A stretch of DNA of 64,000 nt from JAJYIW01 sp963781665 (GTDB lineage Bacteria; Chloroflexota; Anaerolineae; Anaerolineales; Anaerolineaceae). A program made the translations under genes and the position numbers. The stretch is taken from positions 186,001 to 250,000 of the forward strand of contig CAWAGA010000002.1 in assembly GCA_963781665.1 (NCBI GenBank), in the 5' to 3' direction. The notes under the pieces are model-generated. The model worked only from the letters and a program-made list of their open reading frames with translations, ran no database searches and was not told the DNA's origin. Shown piece after piece: positions 53,144 through 63,567 of the stretch (its first letter is position 1; the number at the start of each line of letters is the position of its first letter).

Positions 53144-54346
53144 CTATTCAAGGATCTTAGTGATCGCGCCGGCGCCAACCGTCAGACCACCTTCACGAAT
53201 AGCAAACCGTGAGCCCTGTTCCAACGCGACCTTGACGATTAACTCCACTTCCATGTCCACGTTGTCACCTGGCATCACCATCTCCACACCTTCTGGCAGG
53301 GCGATGTTCCCCGTCACATCCATCGTGCGGATGTAGAACTGCGGACGGTATCCGGTAAAGAATGCCTTGTGCCGCCCACCTTCGTCCTTCTTCAATACGT
53401 ACACCCTGGCTATAAAACGGGTGTGCGGGGTGATGCTCCCCGGTTTGGCGACCACCTGGCCGCGCTCCACATCAGTCCGCTCAATTCCTCGCAGCAGCAG
53501 CCCCAGGTTGTCCCCGGCGATGCCTTCATCCAGCGTCTTGTGGAACATCTCGACCCCGGTTACCACCGAGTTCATGTTCTTGTCGCGCAGACCCACGATC
53601 TCCACCGGCTCTCCGGTCTTAACCTTGCCCCGGTCTACACGTCCCGTTACCACCGTCCCACGACCCTTGATCGAGAATACGTCCTCAACCGGCATCATGA
53701 ACGGCTTGTCCATCTCGCGCACCGGCTCCGGTATGTATTCATCCACCACTCGCAGCAGCTCGCGGATGCACTCATATTCAGGCGCGTTCGGGTCGGTCGA
53801 GGTGCTTTCCAGGGCCTTCAAGGCGCTCCCTCGCACGATCGGAATCGTGTCTCCAGGATAGCCATACCCGGTCAACATCTCGCGAAGCTCTAACTCCACC
53901 AGCTCTAACAGCTCGGGATCGTCCATCTGGTCGGTCTTGTTCAAAAACACCACGATGCTGGGTACTTCTACCTGGTGGGCTAACAACACGTGCTCTTTGG
54001 TCTGTGGCATCGGCCCATCTGGCGCAGCTACCACCAAAATTGCCCCATCGACCTGGGCCGCTCCGGTGATCATGTTCTTGATGTAGTCCCGATGTCCGGG
54101 CATGTCGACGTGGGCATAGTGCCGTTTGGCAGTTTCATATTCAACGTGCGCAATATTGATCGTGATGCCCCGGGCTTTCTCTTCCGGCGCATTGTCGATC
54201 TGATCGTACGCCTTGAACTGCGCCAATCCCATCATCTGGCTTACTTTGGTAATGGCCGCTGTCAGGGTCGTCTTGCCGTGGTCGATGTGTCCCATCGTCC
54301 CCACGTTCATGTGAGGTTTCGACCGATCAAATTTCTGCTTCGCCAT
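53144..54346 (-). CDS. tuf: Elongation factor Tu
   Basis: 400 residues. G1 GHIDHGKTT, G2/G3 DMPGHRDYIKNM, G4 NKTD, G5 GSALK; domains II and III complete. Delivers aminoacyl-tRNA. Standard place between fusA and rpsJ. Confidence 0.98.
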   Translation of the reverse strand: MAKQKFDRSKPHMNVGTMGHIDHGKTTLTAAITKVSQMMGLAQFKAYDQIDNAPEEKARGITINIAHVEYETAKRHYAHVDMPGHRDYIKNMITGAAQVDGAILVVAAPDGPMPQTKEHVLLAHQVEVPSIVVFLNKTDQMDDPELLELVELELREMLTGYGYPGDTIPIVRGSALKALESTSTDPNAPEYECIRELLRVVDEYIPEPVREMDKPFMMPVEDVFSIKGRGTVVTGRVDRGKVKTGEPVEIVGLRDKNMNSVVTGVEMFHKTLDEGIAGDNLGLLLRGIERTDVERGQVVAKPGSITPHTRFIARVYVLKKDEGGRHKAFFTGYRPQFYIRTMDVTGNIALPEGVEMVMPGDNVDMEVELIVKVALEQGSRFAIREGGLTVGAGAITKILE

Positions 54347-54477
54347 AAAAACTCATTCTCCTCTAAATGACAATTTCTTTTTTTACTTCTCTGTCGGACG
54401 AGCCTCAGCTCATCCTTATAAATCTTGCCTCAGTTTCTCCGGACCGGACGAGATAATTCACGTCCAACAATTCGAAA

Positions 54478-56550
54478 TCAAATGTGCAAAATCTTCTGTG
54501 CCACTGATTCCGCAACTGGCGCATAATGATCGAACTCCATGGTAAAGACGCCTCTCCCCTGGGTTGCGGAGCGTAGTTCAGTAGCATAACCGGACATTTC
54601 GGCCAGGGGCGCTCGTGCTCGGATTGCCTGGGCATTGCCAGGCCGGATTTCTTGCCCCAAAAGCTCACCCCGGCGAGCACTGATCTGCCCAAAAATCTCA
54701 CCTAAAAATTCTTCTGGTACGACAACCTCGACCTTCATGATAGGCTCTAACAATACCGGTGCCCCTTTTTGGACGCCCTCTTTGAAAGCAAATATGGAAG
54801 CCATCTTGAAAGCCATCTCGCTCGAGTCGACTTCGTGGAAAGAGCCATCGATCAGTGTGACTTTGATATCCGTCATTGGATATCCACCCAGCGTTCCGCT
54901 TTCCGAAGCTTCCTTCACCCCTTTTTCAACAGCCGGGATGTATTCTCTGGGGATAGCGCCGCTGACGATTTTCAATTCAAAAATGATGCCGTTTCCGCGT
55001 TCGACCGGTTCGAGATTGATCACTACGTGGCCGTATTGGCCGTGGCCCCCGGTCTGCTTAATGTAGCGGTAATTCACCTTCTCAACCGGGCGGGTAATGG
55101 TCTCACGATAAGACACACGAGGTTTGCCGACGTTGGCCTGCACCCGGAATTCGCGCAGCATGCGGTCGACCAAAACATCCAGGTGCAGCTCGCCCATCCC
55201 TGAGATGAGTGTTTGCCCGGTATTTTCGTCGCTGTGTACTCGAAAAGTGGGATCTTCTTCAGACAGCTTGCGTAAAGCTTCAGCCATCTTATCCTGATCG
55301 GCAACAGTCTTGGGCTCAATAGCCACCGAAATTACCGGTTCCGGGAAGGTAATATTTTCCAGGAGGACAGGCTTATTTTGATCGCACAGGGTATCGCTGG
55401 TAAAGCTATCTTTCAGACCAAGCACGGCGGCTATATCCCCGGCATAGACTTCGGTGATATCTTCACGCCGGTCAGCATACATTCGCAGCAAGCGGCCAAT
55501 GCGTTCTCGCCGGCCTTTATTAGCGTTATAAACCATTTCAGATTGGTTGATCTTACCCGAGTAGACCCTGAAATAAGCCAGTCGCCCCACGTATGGGTCG
55601 GTGACGATCTTGAAGACCAGTGCGCTCAAGGGAGCGTCGTCTAGGGCAGGCCGCTCGACCTCAGAACCATCCTGGGGGTTGATTCCCGTTACAGGGGGGA
55701 TATCAGAAGGTGATGGTAAATAATCGATGACCGCATCCAGCAATTGCTGCACGCCCTTATTACGGAGAGAAGAGCCGCAAAACACCGGGGTAGCCTGGCT
55801 GTTTAATACTCCTTTTCGCAAAACAACTTTTAGCTCGTCGATCGAGATCGGTTCGCCTTCCAGATATTTCATGGTCAGGTCGTCATCCATCTCTGCGATC
55901 TTTTCGACGGTTTGGAGGCGCAAGTTGCTTGCGTCGAGCTTCAACTCGTCAGGAATCTCATCGTAGCGTTCTTCTTTGCCCATCTCACCGTCGTAATAGA
56001 TGGCTCGTTGGGTCAGAAGATCGACCACACCTTTAAAATTGCTTTCGGACCCGATCGGAAGCTGCATGGCAATCGGATTGGCACCCAGGCAATTCTTAAT
56101 CGTCTCTATCGTCCAGTCAAATGAAGCGCCTACCCGGTCCATCTTATTGATGAAACAGATGCGCGGGACCGCATAACGATCAGCCTGGCGCCAAACTGTT
56201 TCACTTTGAGGTTCAACTCCCTGGACAGCGTCGAAAACGACTACGCCGCCATCAAGGACTCGTAAAGAGCGTTGTACTTCAGCAGTAAAGTCGATATGTC
56301 CTGGGGTATCAATGATATTGATCTGATACCCTTTCCATTCAGCTGAGACTGCAGCCGAAACGATGGTAATCCCCCGCTCACGTTCCTGAACCATCCAATC
56401 GGTTACAGTGGTGCCATCATCCACAGAACCCAAACGATAAGTTTTACCGGTATAAAATAGGATACGCTCCGTCGTCGTCGTTTTACCGGCGTCGATATGG
56501 GCAATAATCCCAATGTTACGGTAGCGATCTAATGGAAAATTACGCGGCAT
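54478..56550 (-). CDS. fusA: Elongation factor G
   Basis: 690 residues. G1 AHIDAGKTT, G3 DTPGHIDF, G4 NKMDR; domain IV with GGHGQYGHVVINLEP (tip region) and domain V complete. Catalyses translocation. 131 nt separate it from tuf, with no gene in the gap. Confidence 0.98.
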   Translation of the reverse strand: MPRNFPLDRYRNIGIIAHIDAGKTTTTERILFYTGKTYRLGSVDDGTTVTDWMVQERERGITIVSAAVSAEWKGYQINIIDTPGHIDFTAEVQRSLRVLDGGVVVFDAVQGVEPQSETVWRQADRYAVPRICFINKMDRVGASFDWTIETIKNCLGANPIAMQLPIGSESNFKGVVDLLTQRAIYYDGEMGKEERYDEIPDELKLDASNLRLQTVEKIAEMDDDLTMKYLEGEPISIDELKVVLRKGVLNSQATPVFCGSSLRNKGVQQLLDAVIDYLPSPSDIPPVTGINPQDGSEVERPALDDAPLSALVFKIVTDPYVGRLAYFRVYSGKINQSEMVYNANKGRRERIGRLLRMYADRREDITEVYAGDIAAVLGLKDSFTSDTLCDQNKPVLLENITFPEPVISVAIEPKTVADQDKMAEALRKLSEEDPTFRVHSDENTGQTLISGMGELHLDVLVDRMLREFRVQANVGKPRVSYRETITRPVEKVNYRYIKQTGGHGQYGHVVINLEPVERGNGIIFELKIVSGAIPREYIPAVEKGVKEASESGTLGGYPMTDIKVTLIDGSFHEVDSSEMAFKMASIFAFKEGVQKGAPVLLEPIMKVEVVVPEEFLGEIFGQISARRGELLGQEIRPGNAQAIRARAPLAEMSGYATELRSATQGRGVFTMEFDHYAPVAESVAQKILHI

Positions 56551-56583
56551 CCAATACCAATCCTATCCATACTTCTCGTCATC

Positions 56584-57054
56584 TTACATCCTGAAATGAG
56601 AGAAGGCGCGATTCGCTTCTGCCATTCTGTGAGTTTCTTCGCGTTTACGGACTGCTGCCCCCTGATTGTTGGATGCGTCAAGTAATTCTGCAGCTAATTT
56701 TTCGGCAAACGATTTCCCGGAGCGAGCTCTGGCTGAATCGATCAACCAGCGCATTGCCAGGGTTGCACGCCGTGAAGCGGGCACTTCCATTGGCACCTGG
56801 TAGGTGGCGCCGCCAACCCGTCGGGGTCGAACTTCCATAACGGGCCCAACGTTTTTTAGAGCCTGGTCGAGTATATCCATCGCTGGCTTTCCTGATCGAG
56901 ATTCAACCATGTCCAGGCTTTCATACATGATCCGGGTGGCAACACTCTTCTTACCACGGCGCATCATCCGGTGTATGAAGAATTGAGTGTACAAATTTTG
57001 ATAACGCACGTCTACCGGGATCTCACGCGGTTCGGGTTTTGCACGTCGCGACAT
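56584..57054 (-). CDS. rpsG: 30S ribosomal protein S7
   Basis: 156 residues. MSRRAKPEPREIPVDVRY and NVGPVMEVRPRRVGGATYQVP are canonical. Represses str in E. coli. Confidence 0.98.
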   Translation of the reverse strand: MSRRAKPEPREIPVDVRYQNLYTQFFIHRMMRRGKKSVATRIMYESLDMVESRSGKPAMDILDQALKNVGPVMEVRPRRVGGATYQVPMEVPASRRATLAMRWLIDSARARSGKSFAEKLAAELLDASNNQGAAVRKREETHRMAEANRAFSHFRM

Positions 57055-57091
57055 TCAAGACTTTCCCTTTAACTAAAAATGATTTCCAGGA

Positions 57092-57508
57092 TTACTTTGG
57101 ACGCTTAGCGCCGTATTTCGAACGACCCTGGGACCGCTTAGAAACGCCAGTTGTATCCAGGGTGCCGCGCACAATGTGGTAACGTACACCTGGTAGATCT
57201 TTGACACGCCCACCCCGCACGAGGACGACAGAGTGCTCTTGCAATTGGTGTCCTTCACCTGGGATGTAGGCTGTTACTTCGATACCGTTGGTGAGCCTGA
57301 CACGAGCCACCTTGCGCAGAGCCGAGTTCGGTTTCTTGGGCGTCATCGTACGGACGACCGTGCAAACCCCACGTTTCTGCGGCGCACCTTTTTGCTGGCG
57401 CACACGACGCTGGTCATAGGTATTCAAAGAATATAACAAAGCTGGGGCCTTGCTTTTAACCTTCTTTGTCTGGCGACCCTTGCGGATCAGTTGGTTAATC
57501 GTGGGCAC
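57092..57508 (-). CDS. rpsL: 30S ribosomal protein S12
   Basis: 138 residues. PTINQLIRKGR start; the streptomycin-related loops TPKKPNSALRKVARV and RVKDLPGVRYH are wild type (Lys at the K42/K43 and K87/88-equivalent positions). The GTG at 57508 has GGAGG 5 nt upstream; an ATG 7 codons earlier would place the ribosome site inside the gene. Confidence 0.96.
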   Translation of the reverse strand: MPTINQLIRKGRQTKKVKSKAPALLYSLNTYDQRRVRQQKGAPQKRGVCTVVRTMTPKKPNSALRKVARVRLTNGIEVTAYIPGEGHQLQEHSVVLVRGGRVKDLPGVRYHIVRGTLDTTGVSKRSQGRSKYGAKRPK

Positions 57509-57563
57509 ATTCGCCTCCAAAAGAATCACTAAAAAACGGATTAATTCTACTTTCTTTCAGTAA

Positions 57564-57593
57564 GTGAGGCCATCCTGCAAATGATGGCCTCAC
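57564..57593 (-). terminator. Hairpin between rpoB and rpsL
   Basis: Perfect 11-bp stem GTGAGGCCATC/GATGGCCTCAC with 8-nt loop. Only a weak T content follows, so it may be an attenuator or processing site within the run. No gene (in particular no rpoC) lies in 57509-57703. Confidence 0.6.
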
Positions 57594-57703
57594 CTGCATG
57601 TTGCTATGTTCAAAGAGAACAATATATACTGCCCAATTCAGGGTTTCTGCTCAGGCAACGGGAACAGATTTTACCACGAGCATCGCTTATCGTCAAGCAA
57701 ACG

Positions 57704-60700
57704 CTATCCGAGATTACCAAAGTCCTCACCCAGACCTAGCAGGCCAGTTTCGATTCTGGGCGGGCGCACCCGCTCTTCGTCTTTACCGAAGCGGATAATT
57801 TCACCGCTGTCCATGACCGCTTCTACAGCCAGGCCCAAACTTTGAAGCTCTTTGACCAGCACCCGGAAAGAAGCTGGGATGCTGGGCTCTTCGATCGGTT
57901 CGCCCTTGACGATTGCTTCATATGTATTCACCCGACCCTGGACGTCGTCCGATTTGACGGTCAACATTTCCTGGAGGGTATACGCAGCGCCGTAAGCTTC
58001 GAGCGCCCACACTTCCATCTCACCAAACCGTTGGCCTCCAAACTGAGCTTTGCCGCCCAAGGGCTGCTGCGTCACGAGGCTGTATGGGCCGGTGGAACGA
58101 GCGTGCACCTTATCTTCGACCAGGTGGTGAAGTTTTAGCATCGTCATCACACCTACCGTCACCGGCTGGTCGTAAGCCTCACCCGATTTCCCATCCCGCA
58201 ATTTCTGCTTGCCAAGGGTCGGTACCGGAAATCCAGTTTCACGAAACACCTTCATCGCCAGAGCGTTGATCTCTTCGTTCGGGATATCGTGGGTCTCGTA
58301 CCCATAGTCTTTGAGCCACAATCGCAGGCAGGCATCGATCGCGCGCAGGTCCTGGTCTGTGTTCAACACCCAGCTGGCATCTTCATCGCTGAAGGCCAGG
58401 ATCATGGCAGGGTCAAAATCTTGTTCGCGCAGCCATTCCTTTACAGTGGCGTGGCGGGCGTAGTTCAGATCGGATTTCAACAGATACACGTCGTAGTCCA
58501 GCGGGCCTAACCATTGTTCCAGGTAGAGCAGGCGGACCTCATCGTCATCGCGAATCGATTCTGGCGAATATTCTTCTTCTGTCAGCCATTCCCAGGCTTT
58601 TTCGCCGGTCTCTTTCCAGGCTTCGTCGACCAACCAGGCTCTTGCCAACTCAGCTTCAATTTCAGCTTCTGTGGCGCCATCGAAGACCGGGGTCATCGCC
58701 CGGTAACCCAGGCGAAGGGCAGCCCAACCCAGGTGAGTTTCCAGAATTTGGCCGATATTCATACGGCCCGGCACACCCAGGGGATTGAGGATGATATCTA
58801 CTGAAGTACCATCTTCCAACAGAGGCATATCTTCGACTGGAACGACCTTGGAAACCACGCCTTTATTACCGTGGCGTCCGGCCATTTTGTCGCCAGCAGT
58901 GATCTTGCGGCGTTGGGCGACTGAGACCCTGACCATCATATCGACACCTGCCGCCAGGTCGGTATTATCTTCGCGGGTAAAGACTTTCACTTCAACGACT
59001 TTACCGCGCTCCCCGTGGGGCATGCGCAGAGAGGTATCTTTGACGTCGCGTGATTTCTCACCGAAAATTGCCCGCAGCAAACGCTCTTCAGGGGTCAGCT
59101 CTTTCTCACCTTTGGGGGTAATCTTGCCTACCAGAATGTCGTTCGGGCCAACTTCGGCGCCAATGCGGATAATCCCGTGTTCGTCGAGGTCTTTGATGGC
59201 ATCCTCGCCAACGTTGGGGATATCGCGGGTGATTTCTTCCGGACCTAACTTCGTATCCCGGGCTTCGACTTCATATTTCTCGATATGAACCGAGGTGAAC
59301 ATATCTTCCTGGACCAGGCGTTCGGAGATCAAGATTGCGTCTTCGAAATTGCCACCTTCCCATGAAACGAACGCCACCACCACATTCTGACCCAGCGCCA
59401 GGTGACCGCTTTCGGTCGAGGATGAATTCGGCGATGATCGCACCCTTCTGGATGCGCTGGCCTTTGGTGACAGCCGGCCGCTGGTCGATGCAGGTCGATT
59501 GGTTCGAGCGCTGGTATTTACGCAGGTTGTAAATGTGTGACTCGTTTTGGTTGTTGCGAAGGACGATCTGTTTCCCGGTCACGGATACGACGTCGCCGCT
59601 TTCTTCAGCGACGACGACCTGACCCGAATCCAGGGCGGCGTGAACTTCCATGCCGGTCGAGATCAGCGGAATATCCGGCCTGATCAACGGCACAGCCTGA
59701 GCCTGCATGTTTGAGCCCATTAATGCCCGGTTAGCATCATCGTGCTCGAGGAAGGGGATCAACGCTGCGCTGATACCAACAACCTGATGCGGGGCAACGT
59801 CCATATAATTGATGCTGTCGGCGTTTGAGAAAATAAAGCCTGAGTGATAGCGGCATGAGATACGTCCGGAAAATTCCCGGTATGCGTTCAATTTCGCATT
59901 CGCCTGGGCGATGACGAATTTGTCTTCGGCGTCGGCTGAGAGGTATTCAAATTCATCTGAAACAAACGGTACGATGAAAATCGATGCTCGTTTCAATCCG
60001 GCGATCGCTTTGACCAAATCTTTAGTGATGCGGTCGCCGCGCTTACCCAGCACTTCACCGGTTTCGGGGTCAGCCAGATCTTCTTTAAGCTCGCGGTCGA
60101 ATAAACGCGGATCGGTCGGAGGCAGGGCTTTGATGACCCGCCGGTAGGGCGTTTCGATGAATCCGTATTCATTTACCCGGGCAAAGGATGCCAGGCGGCC
60201 GATCAAACCGATGTTTGGACCTTCTGGCGTCTCAATTGGGCAAATACGACCGTAGTGCGAATGGTGCACATCGCGCACGTCGAAGCCGGCGCGCTCACGA
60301 CGCAAACCGCCTGGACCGAGGGCAGAAAGGGTGCGTTTGTGGCGCAGCTCTGCCAGCGGGTTGGTCTGGTCCATGAATTGAGATAGCTGGCTCGATCCGA
60401 AGAACTCGCGCAAGGCAGCTACGACCGGTCGGATATTTACCAGGCTGACCGGCGAGAGCTGGTCCTGGTCACGGATCGACATACGTTCTTTAATGACCCG
60501 TTCCATACGGCGCAAACCGATGCGCAGCTTATTTTGGATCAGCTCGCCGACGGTTTTTACCCGGCGGTTGCCGAGGTGGTCGATGTCGTCAGCCATCTCG
60601 ATGTTATTGTTGATCAAGATCATCCGCCGTACCAGCCGGATCACGTCCCACTTGGTGACGTTGCGATGGCTGACCGGGATGCGGTCCTGCAGGTCTAATT

Positions 60701-61622
60701 TTTGATTGAGCTTGTAACGACCGACTTTTTCGAGGTCGTAATGGCGCTGATCGAAAAGCTGCTCTTCAAGGAACTGGCGAGCATTTTCGAGCGTAGCCGG
60801 GTCGCCTGGGCGCATGCGTTTGAAAAACTCAAGCAAGGCTGCTTCGGCGACGGTGATGTCGTGCGCAAGATCCCAGACCGGCTCCTGGCGCAAAGAGGAG
60901 GCGATGTACATGCGGTCGGGATTATTGTCGACATCCTGGAATAAGGCTAAGATTTCCTCATCCGAGCCGGTCTTGAGCGGTGAATCGCTCAGTCCGTCTT
61001 CAACCGTAGCCAGGGCTCGTAAGAACACGGTAATCGGTACGGTCCGTTTGCGGTTGAATTTGAGGATAATGTAATCGTTCTTGCGGGTCTCGAACTCCAT
61101 CCAGGCGCCCCGGTCGGGGATCAACTTGGCCATCGCCAGGGGACGACCGGTCGCCCGGTCGATAGGTGCTTCAAAATAAACGCCTGGCGAGCGGATGAGC
61201 TGAGAAACGACAACCCGTTCAGTACCATTAATAATGAAAGTACCTTTCTCGGTCATTTCCGGGAAATCGCCCAGGAAGATATCTTGCTTGATGGGTTCAG
61301 GAACTTCCGGCCCGTACAACAGAACAGAAACATAGAGGGGAGATGAATAAGTCAGGTCCCTCTCGACGCACTCTTCAATCGAGTGTTTGGGTTCACCAAA
61401 CCAATAGGTCAGACCCCACTGTTGGGATTCCTGGCCCTGGCTGGGAAAATACAGTTTCATCCCCTTGTTATATGATTTAATCGGGGAAATTTCATTAAAG
61501 AGATCGGCTAAACCTTCCTTCTTTAGCCGTTCAAAAGAATTGAGTTGAACTTCTATGAGGTTAGGTAGGTCTAGATTGACTGGAATTCGCGCGTAAGACT
61601 TAATGGGTAAAGCAGAAGCCAT
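57704..61622 (-). pseudogene. rpoB: RNA polymerase beta subunit, with +1 frameshift and a large insertion
   Basis: The gene would encode 1305 residues once one T is removed from the coding GAATTC (plus strand AA at 59425-59426): the frame reads KGAIIAE, then SSSTESGHLALGQNVVVAFVSWEGGNFEDAILISE. The rifampicin region (FFGSSQLSQFMDQTNPLAELRHKRTLSALGPGGL) is wild type, as are PIETPEGPNIGLI and GDKMAGRHGNKGV. Between TPVFDGATEAEI and GKQKLRDGKSGEAYD lies a Trp- and acid-rich insertion of roughly 130-140 residues (about 58229-58648). AGGAG precedes the ATG. The next gene is rpsL, not rpoC. The frameshift is probably sequence error. Confidence 0.93.
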
Positions 61623-61720
61623 TGATTTCTCCTGGTTCTTTAATAACCTGGCAGTATTAGTGATATAATAAAATATTCGTACATCTCATCTAACTGAAAC
61701 TGTACGATGCGCAAGCCGTA

Positions 61721-61749
61721 ATTATAACAAACCAGGGAATAAATATCAA
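61721..61749 (-). promoter_or_regulatory. Promoter of rpoB and the downstream ribosomal run
   Basis: TTGATA (61744-61749), 17-nt spacer, TATAAT (61721-61726) on the minus strand, giving a leader of about 90 nt before the rpoB ATG. Confidence 0.85.
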
Positions 61750-61820
61750 GGGGTTATTATTAAGAATTTTATAATTACTTCCCGGCCGTAAACCCATACT
61801 GTATTATCTCGTTATTACAC

Positions 61821-61843
61821 AACCACTGAAAAGTGGTTTTTTT
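61821..61843 (+). terminator. Plus-strand terminator without an obvious gene
   Basis: AACCACT-GAAA-AGTGGTT followed by seven T on the plus strand. No plus-strand gene precedes it for thousands of bases; on the minus strand the stem has no T run. Confidence 0.6.
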
Positions 61844-61882
61844 ATTGCCGTCCTATAGATTCTACCATCAAACACACACGTT

Positions 61883-62497
61883 TTATGGTTTCGAATCCAA
61901 AATAGATAAAACAATATCGGCATAGGCATAGCCCACATCCATCGGGCCGTAAGCTCGCAAGCCATCCCTCTGGCTGCCGTATTTCCGGATCAGGTTTGCC
62001 AACATACCGGTGCCATAAGCTATATTGAATGAAGGGTCGAGCAGTTGAGCCGTTGCTGGCCGTTTGGCAAAACAAGGACCATTGGCGCATTGAAATGAGG
62101 CAGCCAGGCCATCACTCGGCATCACCTGCATCAGTCCAACCGCTCCTGAAACGGAATAAGCATCTGGATTTCCCCCGCTCTCTTCCAACATCACCGCCGC
62201 AACCAGGCTTTCTGGTATACCGTTCGCGGCGGCATTCTGCTCAATCAGGGAGCACCATTTGCGGATGGAATTGGGATAATTCGAATTCAGTGAGCAGCTC
62301 GTGGAATTGTTGGAAGTTGTCGCATTTTGGCCCCCCCCAACTTGAAGCTGGTTTTCCACGTTGGTTATTGATGTGGGCTGGTTTGGGGACGCTGACTGGC
62401 TCTGGGGTGGTTTGATGACGGCTGTCGTACCTAACCAGGCGACGACCAAGCAGCCCAGGATAGCAGCCGGAAGGACGATCGTTTGTGGACGAGACAT
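61883..62497 (-). CDS. Lytic transglycosylase, SLT domain
   Basis: A 204-residue exported protein: N-terminal hydrophobic segment (about 8-27), Ser/Asn/Gln-rich linker to 75, then a SLT domain with catalytic Glu in MLEESGGNPDAYSVSGAVGLMQVMP and the usual GxxYLA-like end (IAYGTGMLANLIRKYG). Two extra Cys pairs (SCSLN, KWCS; FQCANGPCFAK) may form disulfides. AGGAGG precedes ATG 62497. Cleaves peptidoglycan glycan strands. Confidence 0.9.
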   Translation of the reverse strand: MSRPQTIVLPAAILGCLVVAWLGTTAVIKPPQSQSASPNQPTSITNVENQLQVGGGQNATTSNNSTSCSLNSNYPNSIRKWCSLIEQNAAANGIPESLVAAVMLEESGGNPDAYSVSGAVGLMQVMPSDGLAASFQCANGPCFAKRPATAQLLDPSFNIAYGTGMLANLIRKYGSQRDGLRAYGPMDVGYAYADIVLSILDSKP

Positions 62498-62569
62498 GGC
62501 TATTCCTCCTGAATGAATTGCATCCATTATAGCACATTTGTTCTATTAATACAACACATTAGCGCCCAT

Positions 62570-62664
62570 CGTAGGGGAGGGTTTTACGAGATTTGCCAAT
62601 CACCGAGCCTCATAAGAATCTCGTTTGGAACATTACCATCCCTGCATGTAAACCCACCTCTACG
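62570..62664. repeat. Imperfect inverted repeat upstream of the IS200-like transposase
   Basis: CGTAGGGGAGGGTTTTAC (62570-62587) and GTAAACCCACCTCTACG (62648-62664) are complementary with three differences. RAYT genes are usually flanked by such palindromes. Confidence 0.55.
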
Positions 62665-62730
62665 ATACCAAACCCGTGTAGAATTAAATATCTCATCCAG
62701 GGGAAAATAAACTCCTTCGAAAGGATGTGC

Positions 62731-63231
62731 ATGCCGTACGATCCAACGATCAATCATCGCCGATCGATACGTCTGAAGGATTATGATTATTCTCAGGCGG
62801 GCGCTTATTTCGTAACCACAGTTTCATACGGTAGAAATTGCCTGTTCGGCGAAATTATTCATGGAGAAATTCAGCTATCCATTGGGGGACAGATAGTCAA
62901 AAGTAGTTGGCTGGACTTACCGAACCATTATCCGGAAATTGAATGTGATTCATTCTGCATTATGCCCAATCATTTTCACGACATCATCGTGGTCACTAAT
63001 AAACTCGATTGTGGACATAGCCTGCCAGAAATTATGCGTGGTTTTAAGACGTTTTCAGCTCGAAAAATCAATTATCTTCGACGAACCCCTGGTATTCCAG
63101 TTTGGCCAAAGAATTATTACGAGCACATTATTCGTGATCAGGAAGATATGAATTGTATCCGCGAATACATCGAAGCCAATCCAATTCGTTGGTTTGATGA
63201 TGATGAAAATCCTATACGATTGGATAAATGA
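62731..63231 (+). mobile_element. REP-associated tyrosine transposase (IS200-like Y1 family)
   Basis: A 166-residue protein. RRSIRLKDYDYSQAGAYFVTTVSYGR is the typical opening, IMPNHFHDIIVV contains the HUH metal pair (H-F-H), and YYEHIIRDQEDMNCIREYIEANP holds the catalytic Tyr. RAYTs act on single-stranded hairpins. AAAGGAT precedes ATG 62731; a longer frame from 62593 overlaps the inverted repeat. The gene appears intact. Confidence 0.88.
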
Positions 63232-63518
63232 TTTCTTACACTGCAGCCAACGGGATATTTACGATTTGGGCATTAATCCCCGACCATGACTTGGGTGGGT
63301 TTATTGGATATACAGGGTTTGCTTTCCTGTTGCAATTTCTGTCAGCGTCGTATTCGTGCCATAGTAGAAGAATTACCCCTACACCCATTTATGGATATTT
63401 CAAACAGGGGGTGGTTCGCTTTTTCTGGCCTGGGTGGGTTTCTTTTATGGGCGAGGTCTCTTCCCACTAACATTTCCTCTCAGGTTTGTATCCTAGCCGT
63501 ATTTGAAAACCCTGTAGA

Positions 63519-63564
63519 TGTTCAGCGAATTTGACACCTCATAACTGTTCAGCGAAAATGTCAC
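63519..63564. repeat. Paired direct repeats at the left end of an IS
   Basis: TGTTCAGCGAATTTGACAC-like copies at about 63519-63537 and 63546-63564 (same first 11 bases, similar ends), 27 nt apart, directly before the transposase gene. Probably transposase-binding sites; the outer tip is near 63510. Region 63232-63510 shows no supported gene. Confidence 0.65.
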
Positions 63565-63567
63565 CCT

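Noticed and set aside
57704..59443. Split rpoB as two natural subunits
   Set aside because: The break falls inside a conserved strand and the two frames overlap without start or ribosome-binding site for the second part.
63228..63534. Two overlapping open frames of about 80 codons after the RAYT gene
   Set aside because: No recognisable domain, no ribosome-binding site, and they run into the IS end.
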